DNA of 64,000 nt, taken from the NCBI GenBank assembly GCA_015233155.1, contig JADFYG010000010.1, forward strand, positions 1 to 64,000, read 5' to 3'. Origin of the DNA: Candidatus Rifleibacteriota bacterium (GTDB lineage Bacteria > Muiribacteriota > Ozemobacteria > Ozemobacterales > Ozemobacteraceae). Position 1 is the stretch's first letter; each line of letters starts with the position of its first letter. Below are positions 1 to 9,041 of this stretch, in pieces. The notes under the pieces were generated by a model that was not told the origin of the DNA, searched no databases, and saw only the letters and a program-made list of their open reading frames with translations. The position numbers were made by a program, and so were the translations under genes.

Positions 1-1879
1 TCCGAGGCTCATGCTTAACCGTTTTCGCGACATGCACGGGCGTAGCTGCAGCTAGCTCGAAATTACCACCACCTGTCACAAGAGTTACCAGATCACGCAC
101 CATGCCCTGAATCTCGCGAGCCTGAGCGGACAATTCTTCGCTAGCCGACGCCGACTCTTCAGAGGCAGCCGCATTGCTCTGTGTAACCTTGTCCATTTCA
201 TTGACCGCAAGAGTGATCTGTTGAACCCCCTTGGCTTGTTCATCGCTCGCAATGGCTATCTCACCCATGAGAGAAGAGACTTTTTCGATGCGTGTAGTGA
301 TATCCCCCAGGATTTTAGTCACCTCAGCCGCAACTCCGACACCGCCTATCGCCTTTTGCTGCGAATCTTCGATCAGGGCAGCCGTATTCTTCGCCGCTTC
401 CGCGCTTCGAAGAGCCAGGTTACGCACTTCATCCGCGACGACCGCGAATCCGGCACCCGCTTCACCCGCACGAGCCGCTTCGACCGCCGCATTCAACGCG
501 AGAAGATTCGTCTGAAACGCGATCTCGTCGATGGTTTTCAAAATCCGCGCCGTGTCATCAGACGATTTTTTAATCATCTGAATGGCTTCGGACATTCTGC
601 GAACCGCATCCTGACCCTTGACAGACGCATTATTCGCTTCCGTGGAAAGAGCATTAGCCTGCTTCGTATTGTCAGCGTTGCGGGTCGTCATATTAGACAT
701 TTCCTGCAATGAGGCTGAAGTCTCTTCCAGGCCGGAAGCCTGTTCGCTAGCCCCCGATGCAAGAGTCTGGCTGCTCGATGACAGTTCTTGAGAAGCAGAT
801 GCGATCTGATTCGCTCCGGCTCTCAAACTTTCCGTTATGCTGGAAATGGAAGAGGTTATGCTTCCCGCCAAAAATACGCCAAGGACCAAAGCAAAAATAA
901 TGTTGCCGACAACTGAAACCAGGGAGATCATGGAGGCCTGATGGCTCATTGCCTCGGCATCCATTGCGGCATCATGGTTTTCTTTTTGGGTGATCTCGAA
1001 GATCTTGTTGAGACAACCCATGGATTTGGCTAAAAGCGGAGAAACGTCACTAAAAATCGCATCAGTTTTTTGCATAAGGTCGATGTATTTACCAACCTCT
1101 TCGCGAATGCCTCTGAGGCTGATCATCATCTGCTTGGTATGTGGAATAAACGTCTTTTCCGCCAGTTCCCGGGCTTCGGTGGCATTGCCGGCTTTCAGGA
1201 TTTCCTTGAATTTCTTGATGCTGGCATGCTGCAATTCATGGGCTTCTCCAAGAGATTTCATTTGAGCCAGAATGACTGGGTTGGTCGTCTTATATGAAGA
1301 GAGCCATACTCCAACTGAGCATTTGGAAGCATCATCGCCGGGTTGCGCTTCTTCTTGCCCCGTCAACATGCGATTGATTTCACTCTCAGCCTTGTAGATA
1401 TCTCCGCGTAGCTCTTTTTCCGCGAGGACAGTCTCATAGGGATTGTCGATCCCGGAATCGACGACCTGCTTGATTACACCCAAAAACTCGTTGTCCTTGG
1501 CGAGGATACTGGCTTCTAGTTCGAGAAAGGATTTCCAGGTTTTAGTTGTCTCCTCGTCATTCGGAATCTTCGAAAATTCGTCCCTGGCCTTGTTTTTTTC
1601 GGCTCTGACCGATTCGACACGCTGAAGCAGTGCAACCCGCTCGTCCTTGGTAAGATCAGCATTTCTCAGCGCTTCTACTGTTCCGACTATCGATGTCATG
1701 CTTCGCATGAGCAAACCGATTTTCTCAGTCCCGGGGAGCCGGTTTTCAACGAGCTCGTCATGGCTGGACTTCATTTTCATCAGGTTGTTGTATCCAATCC
1801 ATCCGACGAGTGCGGCTATAATGGAAACCGCCAGAAAAGCTGCGATCAGCTTGGTTCGTAAACTCATACCTTTGAGCAT
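1..1879 (-). CDS. Methyl-accepting chemotaxis protein with a CZB-like motif, C-terminus beyond window
   Basis: Transmembrane chemoreceptor that would control a CheA kinase. About 626 codons are visible and the reading frame runs off the window start. The ATG at 1879 follows a GGGGAGG ribosome site. TM1 is at about residues 9-30 and TM2 at about 316-343. The region between them carries CSVGVWL (Cys187) and HELQH (His214, His218), which match the C-x2-G-x-W and paired-His pattern of the CZB zinc-binding domain; the family's first His is not visible. After TM2 the chain goes almost directly into the signalling helices, so a HAMP domain is absent or very short. The hairpin tip AFQTNLLALNAAVEAARAGE is canonical for MCPs. 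The receptor identity is certain; zinc, redox or hypochlorite sensing is inferred from the motif only. Confidence 0.95.
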   Translation of the reverse strand, partial: MLKGMSLRTKLIAAFLAVSIIAALVGWIGYNNLMKMKSSHDELVENRLPGTEKIGLLMRSMTSIVGTVEALRNADLTKDERVALLQRVESVRAEKNKARDEFSKIPNDEETTKTWKSFLELEASILAKDNEFLGVIKQVVDSGIDNPYETVLAEKELRGDIYKAESEINRMLTGQEEAQPGDDASKCSVGVWLSSYKTTNPVILAQMKSLGEAHELQHASIKKFKEILKAGNATEARELAEKTFIPHTKQMMISLRGIREEVGKYIDLMQKTDAIFSDVSPLLAKSMGCLNKIFEITQKENHDAAMDAEAMSHQASMISLVSVVGNIIFALVLGVFLAGSITSSISSITESLRAGANQIASASQELSSSSQTLASGASEQASGLEETSASLQEMSNMTTRNADNTKQANALSTEANNASVKGQDAVRRMSEAIQMIKKSSDDTARILKTIDEIAFQTNLLALNAAVEAARAGEAGAGFAVVADEVRNLALRSAEAAKNTAALIEDSQQKAIGGVGVAAEVTKILGDITTRIEKVSSLMGEIAIASDEQAKGVQQITLAVNEMDKVTQSNAAASEESASASEELSAQAREIQGMVRDLVTLVTGGGNFELAAATPVHVAKTVKHEPR

Positions 1880-1912
1880 GACTACCTCCCCATGTGGTGA
1901 AAATTCAGATAG

Positions 1913-1918
1913 ATTATA
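1913..1918 (-). promoter_or_regulatory. Possible -10 box for the chemoreceptor gene
   Basis: Read on the minus strand this is TATAAT, 34 bases upstream of the chemoreceptor ATG. No good -35 box sits 16-18 bases further upstream (the nearest is GACTGA), so the assignment is weak. Confidence 0.3.
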
Positions 1919-1976
1919 ACATACCGATACAATAATCAGTCACTTAAATTTGTTGTACAGGCAGACAATCCGACAA

Positions 1977-3140
1977 CTAAAAATTGTGATTCAAACTTGT
2001 TTCCCAACGGCGATACCGTTTGTCGGTGGCTATCGCGCCTTCAAGCCTCTTCCAGTCTAAATACATGACCTGTATTTCGGTCTTTTTTGTAATCCTCATC
2101 TTAACGTCCCACTGGAAGCCCTGCATATTCATGCGCTTGAAATACGAGACGAAGTTCGGCGGAACCGCCTGAGCACCAACTTTCAAATACTGCAGAATGC
2201 TCTGAAAATTCCCGTTTTGCTTAAGTTTTCCAAGAACCATAGTCGCATTGATCGCATCCCCGCCCTTATTTGACGCAACCGGTGAATTGGCGGCAAAGTT
2301 TCTTGATGCATCCACCGTCAAACGAATCTGTTGCGGCCATTCAACTGCGCCGTAAACATTCGTGGTGCGATATCCGGGCGCATAAGCGGCCACATTCACC
2401 TTCGTCTGCTGCTGCCATGAAGAAAGAGGATTGTCCTTCAAATTGGAAATGCCATACTGAAAACGATCGAGACGCCACTCATACTGAATGTTTCCGCACT
2501 TCGGCGTGCCGAACAACCCGATCAGATACATGTGATCGCCGCGCCATGCCAGATCACGATGAATCTCGAATGCTCCCCCATGAAAACGGGTTTTATTTCC
2601 CAGACCGGGAAGAGACTTTTCCACGTACATGCCATCCCAATAGTCGTCGTTGTCCCAAAGCATCTCGGATTTCAGCCTGTTAAAGGGATTCTGCGTTCGC
2701 CCGAGACGCACTGACCAATCAGATTTTTCCTTATATTCCACATATGCATTGACCGGCAGAAAATCCTTGTAAGAAAGAATATGATCCGTCTCACGGCCAA
2801 GCTCGACAAGAGAAGCCGTCAGATTGCTCGAACTGATAGTGGAAACACCAAGTTTCCAGTTCCAGTTTCCCTGGGTATTTTCGAGCTGCAGACGCAAACG
2901 CTCTGCAAAGACTCGCTTAACAGCGTGAACTCCTTTGCTGTTTTCAGAATCTGTTTTTACCCAGAATCGATGCGATAAATCACCAGAAACTTTTGTGTTT
3001 CCTTCGGATTCAGAAACCACTGCCGATTTTTTTATCCTGCTCAAAGATGTCGTATCTGAAGATGTCTCCGCGAAAGCGGTTCCAAATAAGCAACTGATCA
3101 GCACGCCAATGCCCAGAACACCAGAATATAGACGTCTCAC
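1977..3140 (-). CDS. Porin-like outer-membrane beta-barrel protein
   Basis: 387-residue exported protein. The GTG start at 3140 has a strong GGAGGGGG ribosome site. The signal peptide ends near residue 24 (GTAFA). The rest is rich in alternating hydrophobic and aromatic segments such as YVEYKEKSDWSVRLGRTQNP, and it ends in Phe (SLNHNF), as outer-membrane barrels do. The gene resembles putative porins or alginate-export-type barrels, but I cannot name a substrate. It stands alone between the chemoreceptor and the DUF2156 gene. A C-terminal aromatic, an N-terminal signal and the absence of internal TM helices support an outer-membrane location and a two-membrane envelope. Confidence 0.75.
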   Translation of the reverse strand: MRRLYSGVLGIGVLISCLFGTAFAETSSDTTSLSRIKKSAVVSESEGNTKVSGDLSHRFWVKTDSENSKGVHAVKRVFAERLRLQLENTQGNWNWKLGVSTISSSNLTASLVELGRETDHILSYKDFLPVNAYVEYKEKSDWSVRLGRTQNPFNRLKSEMLWDNDDYWDGMYVEKSLPGLGNKTRFHGGAFEIHRDLAWRGDHMYLIGLFGTPKCGNIQYEWRLDRFQYGISNLKDNPLSSWQQQTKVNVAAYAPGYRTTNVYGAVEWPQQIRLTVDASRNFAANSPVASNKGGDAINATMVLGKLKQNGNFQSILQYLKVGAQAVPPNFVSYFKRMNMQGFQWDVKMRITKKTEIQVMYLDWKRLEGAIATDKRYRRWETSLNHNF

Positions 3141-3249
3141 TTCCCCCTCCTGCAGGTATTAATTTTGTATATAGACAGCAACTCGCAAAATCACCGTAAT
3201 ATGTTGTACCTTCCCCCACTTTTGATTGATCCGTTTTACCTGTTTCCGG

Positions 3250-3290
3250 TCTTTATCTGTGTCTATCTGAGTTCATCTGTGGTTTATTTT
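3250..3290. repeat. TCTGTG/CACAGA degenerate repeat, overlaps the DUF2156 stop
   Basis: The stretch reads ctttatctgtgtctatctgag followed by ttcatctgtgg, units of about 10-11 bases carrying TCTGTG or TCTGAG. The same family occurs at 35703-35750, 35920-36015 and 55885-55930. Read on the minus strand it encodes the last residues of the upstream DUF2156 protein (PQMNSDRHR) and its TAA stop, so the repeat now forms the gene's 3' end. Confidence 0.7.
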
Positions 3291-4206
3291 CTTCCCAGGA
3301 AAGTATGAATTTTTCTTCATACCCCGACGGATGATAACTGGATTTAGAAGTTCGTAACCCCTCGATATCCAGATCGGTTTCGCGATTGATAAGCCGGACC
3401 CCCGAAGGAATGCGGTTTACAGTGGCCCAGTTCAGGAACTGGTAAATCCCCTTGAATTGACGGTCCGCCTTTTCAAGTGTAACCACCCAACAATCTGAAT
3501 GAATCGGAGACGCGACGGACAACCCTGCCGGACGCCCACCAATGCGCACCAACACACCGATTCCCCCTATTTCAGCAAGGCGGGGAAGCATCCGGCGGGC
3601 CGCGAGGTATTCCAGACACACCGAGAGATCTTCGCTCGGGTTTGCCGCATTCCATGCTTCAAGAACGCCAAGAGCCTCAGAAAGATTGCCGTCCAGGAGT
3701 TCGATCTGAGGATTTTCCTCCTGGATCAATCTGTTCACGAAGTTCTTTTTCTGATGAAAACGCCGTCCGGCAAGTTCCGCCAGGTCACTTCGTTCATACA
3801 GATAGTCGAAATCTCCCCGTGAAGGAATGGCTGAAATCGCAGGATATTCCCGACCGATTTCTTCGGCAAGAATGCGCGGTACATAGCGTAATAATGGCTT
3901 CTGCCCAAATACAGGAAGTTGTTTCATCAGGTCGCGCATAGGAGTGACAATAGATCCAATACCCAAGGGGGGAAGAAATAAGTGGCTCCCGTCAGGGCCT
4001 TCCACATCGATAATAATATGATCACCCGACCGGCTGATAAGCGGGGGACGCTCCAGATACCAGCCAAGAAGGTTGTACATCGCGAAGTCCGACGAATTGA
4101 CACCCTTCTGAAAAAGCAGTCGGGAAACAATTTCGCGGTGGTGAGTAGTGAGTTCCTGTTGTTTCGGAAACTTACAAATAGCTTGCATTGCACGGCAGTT
4201 TAACAT
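3253..4206 (-). CDS. DUF2156 / LPG-synthase C-terminal-like acyltransferase domain protein
   Basis: 317-residue soluble protein with a double GNAT-like fold as in the C-terminal domain of MprF phosphatidylglycerol lysyltransferases. The diagnostic stretch is LAELAGRRFHQKKNFVNRL (about residues 137-155), followed by a second half with INRETDLDIEGLRTSK. It lacks the membrane flippase part of MprF, so it is a stand-alone DUF2156 protein. Such proteins are proposed aminoacyl- or acyl-transferases; the substrate is unknown. ATG at 4206 has GGAAGAG about 10 bases upstream; Met7 (4188) is an alternative. The C-terminus (PQMNSDRHR) is written by a dispersed repeat and so is probably not native. Confidence 0.8.
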   Translation of the reverse strand: MLNCRAMQAICKFPKQQELTTHHREIVSRLLFQKGVNSSDFAMYNLLGWYLERPPLISRSGDHIIIDVEGPDGSHLFLPPLGIGSIVTPMRDLMKQLPVFGQKPLLRYVPRILAEEIGREYPAISAIPSRGDFDYLYERSDLAELAGRRFHQKKNFVNRLIQEENPQIELLDGNLSEALGVLEAWNAANPSEDLSVCLEYLAARRMLPRLAEIGGIGVLVRIGGRPAGLSVASPIHSDCWVVTLEKADRQFKGIYQFLNWATVNRIPSGVRLINRETDLDIEGLRTSKSSYHPSGYEEKFILSWEENKPQMNSDRHR

Positions 4207-4268
4207 ATCCGGGTATTCTCTTCCATAATGACTTGACCAGGCAGCGGAAAGCTTCTATCATCGGCTCC

Positions 4269-5366
4269 ATGAGTATGCTCGCATTTACCCCGTTTCAGCT
4301 GCGAAACGTCACGCTGAAAAACCGTTTTCTTCTCGCGCCCATGGCGACGCAATATGTCGAAAAGGGCGGAATCATCGGAGATTCGCTCATCGATTATTAT
4401 ATTCATATGGCCCTTACCGGAGTTGCTGCAGTCATAGTCGAAGCCGCTGCCATTGCAACAGAAGGCCGCGGATGGTCCAGACAATTGTCGGCAGCGTCTC
4501 CAAATGATCTCCCCGGACTCAGCCATATCGCGGAGGCTATCCGTGAGCGCGGTTCCATACCATTGCTGCAGATCCACCACGCTGGCAGGCAGGGACTCCC
4601 CGCTGATGCCAGCGGGTATGTCGTCGGACCATCCGGAATTCCATGTCCTGTTCTTGGGCGTCCCGTACGAGTCCTGAATCCGAAAGATATAAAAACCCTG
4701 GTAACTAAATTCACTGATGCCGCCAGAATTGCGGAAAGAGCCGGCTTCGCCGGAATCGAATTACACGGAGCTCACGGTTACCTTCTGCATCAGTTCGTTT
4801 CACCTCTCACAAATAAGCGGGACGATGAGTATGGCCTCAAGAATCCGAATCCGTATAGATTTCCGCTCGAAGTTGTGAAATCAATACGAATGGCCGTGCC
4901 CGATATGATTCTCGCATACAGGCTTTCCGCGCGTGATTACCTTCCACGCGGTCTGACTCTCGAACACTCCGTTCCGCTGGCTATTGCTCTCGCGGACGCC
5001 GGAGTGGACATGCTGCATGTTTCCGGCGGTATGTATGCATCCCTTCATGGCCCGGAATCGATTGTCGGGCCTTCTACGCCGAGCGGAGTATTCAGATCGG
5101 ACGCTCACGACATTCGTCAGGCCGTCAGGGTCCCGGTCGCCGTCGTCGGAAAAATACAAACCCCTGCCCTCGCCGAAGAAATCCTGCAAAACTCAGATGC
5201 TCACCTGATCGCTCTGGGCAGAATCCTGCTTCGCGACCCGCTCTGGATACAAAAAGCCCAGGGACAATCGGATGTCCCTGTCCGCCCCTGCCTGTTGTGT
5301 TCACGTTGTCGGTATCATCTGAAAGGATGCCCGGACGATCAGCAAAAACCAATTTGGGTCAAGTAA
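4269..5366 (+). CDS. NADH:flavin oxidoreductase, old yellow enzyme family, single domain
   Basis: 365-residue FMN-dependent TIM-barrel reductase of the OYE / 2,4-dienoyl-CoA reductase type. Visible family motifs are NRFLLAPMAT near the N-terminus, IPLLQIHHAGRQG, GIELHGAHGYLLHQFVSP with a following NKRDDEYG, and IALGRILLRDPLW near the end. It stops after CLLCSRCRYHLKGC, a C-x2-C-x2-C-x6-C cluster. In the long dienoyl-CoA reductases a Cys cluster at this place binds 4Fe-4S and is followed by an NAD(P)H/FAD domain, which is missing here. ATG at 4269 (MSML) is chosen because a longer frame from TTG 4188 has no family similarity and overlaps the divergent gene. The substrate, probably an alpha,beta-unsaturated carbonyl, is not identifiable. 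Confidence 0.9.
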   Translation: MSMLAFTPFQLRNVTLKNRFLLAPMATQYVEKGGIIGDSLIDYYIHMALTGVAAVIVEAAAIATEGRGWSRQLSAASPNDLPGLSHIAEAIRERGSIPLLQIHHAGRQGLPADASGYVVGPSGIPCPVLGRPVRVLNPKDIKTLVTKFTDAARIAERAGFAGIELHGAHGYLLHQFVSPLTNKRDDEYGLKNPNPYRFPLEVVKSIRMAVPDMILAYRLSARDYLPRGLTLEHSVPLAIALADAGVDMLHVSGGMYASLHGPESIVGPSTPSGVFRSDAHDIRQAVRVPVAVVGKIQTPALAEEILQNSDAHLIALGRILLRDPLWIQKAQGQSDVPVRPCLLCSRCRYHLKGCPDDQQKPIWVK

Positions 5367-5424
5367 AATAATGACATGCAAGGTATTTGCAATATTCATA
5401 AATTTAATAACCGAGGTGTTCTGC

Positions 5425-6456
5425 GTGAAGCGTTTTTCCATCACTCTTATTGCTACTGTAGCCCTGTTTTTCTCAATTCCAGCTGTTACGCCGGTTCATG
5501 CCCAGGGCGTGCTTGATCTCATAGGGGCTTTTTCCGGGGCGCCGTCTGAAAACAAGCAATCCGTGACTTACATAGAAGGCGACAAAGATGCGACTGACGA
5601 GATTCTGCTGATCAGAATTCACGGAGTCATTTCAGAACCGGACGACGGAGACTCGAATATGCCTTTCGAAATAAAGAAAAGCATGATCGAGCGCGTCAAG
5701 AAAGAAATCGATACTGCTATTGAACGCCCTCAGATCAAAGCCGTCCTATTGGAAGTCGACTCCCCCGGGGGAGAAATAACAGCCAGCGATATCCTTCAAC
5801 ACCAGCTTTCCCGCATCAAAGCGGCGAAAAAACCACTCGTCACCCTGATCGGCTCCCTGGGGGCTTCCGGCGGCTATTATGTGGCTTGTGCTGCAGACCA
5901 GATCTGGGCACATCCGACATCTATAATTGGCAGTATCGGCGTTATCATGCACAGCATGAATTTCGAGAAACTGGCCGGCATGATAGGCGTTAAAGCAGTG
6001 ACGATCATCTCTGACCGCACACCGAAAAAAGATATATTTTCGCCATTCCGCGAAATGACCCAGGAAGAAAAAACTATGTTGTTGTCCATAGTAGACAGCA
6101 GCTATGACCGGTTCATCGAAATTGTTGCAGCCGCCAGAAAGAAGTCTGTTAAAGAAATTACCGTCCTCGCCGATGGCGGCATCTATACCAGCAAACAGGC
6201 TCTCGACAAAGGTTTAATCGACGGCATCGGCTATCGCGAGGATGTAATGGCCAAACTCCGCGAAATCGCCGGGATGAAAACATCACAACTTGTACGCAGA
6301 AAAGCAAAGCGCAGCTTTGGGGAACTCCTCGGCGACCTCGCGGAAATGCAATCCGGAGCTCCCGCGCTGCTCAACCGCCTTGAAACACTGATGCAGAATT
6401 CCGGAACCGCAAAAATACTGTTCCAGATGCCCGGCATCGGAGAATCCCACCCATAA
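5425..6456 (+). CDS. sppA: Signal peptide peptidase SppA, short form
   Basis: Membrane-anchored serine/lysine peptidase of family S49 that degrades cleaved signal peptides. GTG at 5425 is preferred over ATG 5371 because GAGG lies just upstream and the protein then opens with a clean signal/anchor (VKRFSITLIATVALFFSIP). Length is then 343 residues, matching the 36-kDa type. The catalytic Ser148 lies in GSLGASGGYY and the general base Lys202 in PKKDIFSPFREMT, 54 residues apart as expected for the short form. The gene follows the OYE gene by 58 bases on the same strand; co-transcription is possible. Confidence 0.92.
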   Translation: MKRFSITLIATVALFFSIPAVTPVHAQGVLDLIGAFSGAPSENKQSVTYIEGDKDATDEILLIRIHGVISEPDDGDSNMPFEIKKSMIERVKKEIDTAIERPQIKAVLLEVDSPGGEITASDILQHQLSRIKAAKKPLVTLIGSLGASGGYYVACAADQIWAHPTSIIGSIGVIMHSMNFEKLAGMIGVKAVTIISDRTPKKDIFSPFREMTQEEKTMLLSIVDSSYDRFIEIVAAARKKSVKEITVLADGGIYTSKQALDKGLIDGIGYREDVMAKLREIAGMKTSQLVRRKAKRSFGELLGDLAEMQSGAPALLNRLETLMQNSGTAKILFQMPGIGESHP

Positions 6457-6483
6457 CAAACGGCCCGGATTATTATTCGGCGC

Positions 6484-7569
6484 TCACGCCCCATTGAATG
6501 CAGTATTGGTGGGGCGCGACCGCCGAATAATATGGCCATGCCCCGGATTACATTTGCGCCCCATTGCTGTAACCCAGCCTTCGACGCATGTCCGGCACTT
6601 CAAGGCATCATCGTTAAGACAAATCTTTCCGGGATATAACTGGTATCTGGCACGATTTTCGATCGGGGAAATATTCGGCATCAGCACGTTTGCGCCTGCC
6701 TTCAGTGCCTGACGCCGTCCATCCGGATGAATAGAACCCATCGCAGAAGTAGCTGGCAAAAACGCGTCAGGGAGATATAATCGCAACAAGGCCAGAAACG
6801 TCAGACAGGCATCGAGCGTTCCTCCCGTTGCGTTCCCGAGCGGAGTAAGCGGATGCGGAATAAATGGGCCGATGCCGACCATTTCAGGTTGTATGCCAAT
6901 AAGATAACGCAGGTCTCGCCCAAGGCTTGCTCCGTTCTGGCCCGGAAGACCGACAAGAACTCCCGAACCGACCTGGAAACCCAGCTCTTTCAAATCCATC
7001 AGGCAACGATGACGGGCTTCCCAGTTCGAATCCGGGTGGAGCTTTGCAAACAATTCGGGATCAGATGTCTCGATGCGCAACAGATAGCGATCTGTCCCGG
7101 CCGCACGAAAAGCCTCTAACGAGGAACGTGGCCACTCGCCAACGGAGAGTGCGATCGCAACATCAAACCGGCTCTTGATAGTTTTGACAAGAGCGACGAT
7201 ATCCTGTTCACGCCATATGGGATCTTCCCCTGACTGCAGCACAAAAGAACGGAAACCCATATCATAGCCGGCACTGAGCGTACTAAGTATCTCGTCAGGA
7301 CTCATTCGGTACCGCTCAATGTCTGCATTGAACGCGGAAATTCCACAATAAGCGCATCGGCACGTGCAGTAGTTGCTGTATTCAATCAAACCACGCAGAT
7401 AGACATCATCACCGACCATCTCGCTCCGGACACGATCGGCCGCCGCGTATAAATCGGTCCTGTGCGTATCGAAGGCAGGGGAAAACAAAAATGTGGCTTC
7501 GGCGTCACTTAGCGACGATCGCGCAACACACTTTTCAATCAGGGTTTCCGGCGTTCCCGGCAGGATCAT
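6484..7569 (-). CDS. hydE: [FeFe]-hydrogenase H-cluster radical SAM maturase HydE
   Basis: 361-residue radical S-adenosylmethionine enzyme of [FeFe]-hydrogenase H-cluster assembly, thought to act on the Fe(CO)2(CN)Cys synthon made by HydG. The radical-SAM C-x3-C-x2-C motif is Cys68-Cys72-Cys75 in EYSNYCTCRCAYCG. Further HydE-like features are the LQSGEDP segment and the C-terminal part with MPNISP and CRTC. ATG 7569 is chosen over TTG 7587 because GGCGGGG lies 5 bases upstream. It is 52 bases downstream of hydG on the same strand. The GTPase scaffold gene hydF and hydrogenase subunits are not in the window. Confidence 0.93.
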   Translation of the reverse strand: MILPGTPETLIEKCVARSSLSDAEATFLFSPAFDTHRTDLYAAADRVRSEMVGDDVYLRGLIEYSNYCTCRCAYCGISAFNADIERYRMSPDEILSTLSAGYDMGFRSFVLQSGEDPIWREQDIVALVKTIKSRFDVAIALSVGEWPRSSLEAFRAAGTDRYLLRIETSDPELFAKLHPDSNWEARHRCLMDLKELGFQVGSGVLVGLPGQNGASLGRDLRYLIGIQPEMVGIGPFIPHPLTPLGNATGGTLDACLTFLALLRLYLPDAFLPATSAMGSIHPDGRRQALKAGANVLMPNISPIENRARYQLYPGKICLNDDALKCRTCVEGWVTAMGRKCNPGHGHIIRRSRPTNTAFNGA

Positions 7570-7621
7570 GTAAGACCCCGCCGGCAAATGGCTTGAGCAG
7601 CCCGATTCCGTTTTGAGATGC

Positions 7622-9028
7622 TCATTCCAGCAGATCGCGTCGCCCGGCTCTGGTTTCGGCTAACTGCTTTTCGAGGCGCATTTTATTCGTTCCTTCGGGC
7701 ATGGAGGTCAGGAAATCCACGATACGCGCCTCTCCGCTTTTTCGTGTTTCGGGTGAAGCAAAGTCGAGCAGATATTCCTCCAGAGTTATGATGGCATTCA
7801 GACTACATAAAGAGCCTATATGCTGCTCTTTCGCCATGTTCTGGAATTTTTCGCCGGTCCGGCCGCGACGGTAACAACCTGTACAAAAACTTGGAATAAA
7901 TCCACTTTTGCATGTCGACCGAATGACCTCATCGAGCGAGCGATGATCCTGGACTTCAAACTGCGGTACCACATCACTGTTTTCTGAATAACCACCCGGA
8001 TTTGTGATTGAGCCCGCCGACATCTGCGATACCCCTACCTCGAGAAGACTTTCCCGCATGCTCACGGTTTCGCGGGTCGAAAGGATAATTCCGGTGTACG
8101 GCACCGTCAAGCGAAGAATGGCCGTAGCCTTGATCAAATCCAGGTCTGAAATTATAAAGGAGGATGTTGTCAATACATCGCTGCCATCCGCCGGCTCCAG
8201 TCGCGGTATCGAGATCGTGTGCGGCCCGATGGAGAACTCTTTTTCGAGCCAGGAAATATGCTGAAGCATGGCCAGCAGTTCAAAACGATAATCGTAGAGA
8301 CCGAACAGAATACCCATGCCGAAATCGTCTATTCCAGCCTTTATACAACGATCGAAGACATGCAGTCTGTAGTCGTAATCCTTTTTCGAGCCCTTTGTAT
8401 GCATACGCGTGTAGGTTTCACGATGGAATGTTTCCTGGAAACATTGATATGTTCCAATGCCGGCCGATTTTATCACGCGAAAGTTCGCTTCACTCGTCGG
8501 CGCCACATTAACATTCACGCGGCGTATGTTTCCCTTGGGGAGCTTAACGGAATAAACAGCCTGTACCTGGGCGGCAATATCCTCGAAAGTCAGTTGAGGA
8601 TCTTCACCGGCAACCAGAAGAACCCTCTTGTGCCCCATGTTAACGAGCGCCGTGGTCTCTTCGACTATCTGTTCCGGTTTCAGTCTGGAGCGTAGTGATG
8701 ACTGACTTGCACGAAAGCCGCAGTAAAGGCACTCATTGGCACAATAACTCGAAGTGTACAGCGGCGCAAACAGTACAAGCCGACGCCCATAGATCTCCTC
8801 TTTAATTCGCACGGCGGTTTTCGTGAGACGCTCGATAGCATCGCGATCTGAAAGGGCAAGTAAAAACGCTGCATCTTCGAGGGTAACTCCTTTGAGTTGA
8901 AGAGCACGGGCAAGAATCTCATCGAATCGCGCAGCGTCAAAGGTTTGTGAAACGGCAAGCAAACGCTGAATCTTGTTTTCGTCGATGATCTCAGCAAATG
9001 CAGTGGAACCGGTCCGTGATTTAATCAT
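7622..9028 (-). CDS. hydG: [FeFe]-hydrogenase maturase HydG, tyrosine lyase
   Basis: 468-residue radical SAM tyrosine lyase that makes the CO and CN ligands of the H-cluster. The N-terminal radical-SAM cluster is Cys96-Cys100-Cys103 (SYCANECLYCG). The second, HydG-specific cluster is seen near the C-terminus as FCTGCYRRGRTGEKF with a later Cys in IGSLCSLNA. The TIM-barrel stretch MRESLLEVGVSQMSAGS is typical. ATG 9028 gives the usual family length; the longer frame to 9235 reads back through the upstream peptidase gene. It starts 13 bases after that peptidase stops, so the three genes look like one transcript. Confidence 0.96.
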   Translation of the reverse strand: MIKSRTGSTAFAEIIDENKIQRLLAVSQTFDAARFDEILARALQLKGVTLEDAAFLLALSDRDAIERLTKTAVRIKEEIYGRRLVLFAPLYTSSYCANECLYCGFRASQSSLRSRLKPEQIVEETTALVNMGHKRVLLVAGEDPQLTFEDIAAQVQAVYSVKLPKGNIRRVNVNVAPTSEANFRVIKSAGIGTYQCFQETFHRETYTRMHTKGSKKDYDYRLHVFDRCIKAGIDDFGMGILFGLYDYRFELLAMLQHISWLEKEFSIGPHTISIPRLEPADGSDVLTTSSFIISDLDLIKATAILRLTVPYTGIILSTRETVSMRESLLEVGVSQMSAGSITNPGGYSENSDVVPQFEVQDHRSLDEVIRSTCKSGFIPSFCTGCYRRGRTGEKFQNMAKEQHIGSLCSLNAIITLEEYLLDFASPETRKSGEARIVDFLTSMPEGTNKMRLEKQLAETRAGRRDLLE

Positions 9029-9041
9029 CTGTTTGAATGCC

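Noticed and set aside
221-712. 163-residue plus-strand frame
   Set aside because: Antisense to the conserved signalling domain of the chemoreceptor; Arg-rich shadow product.
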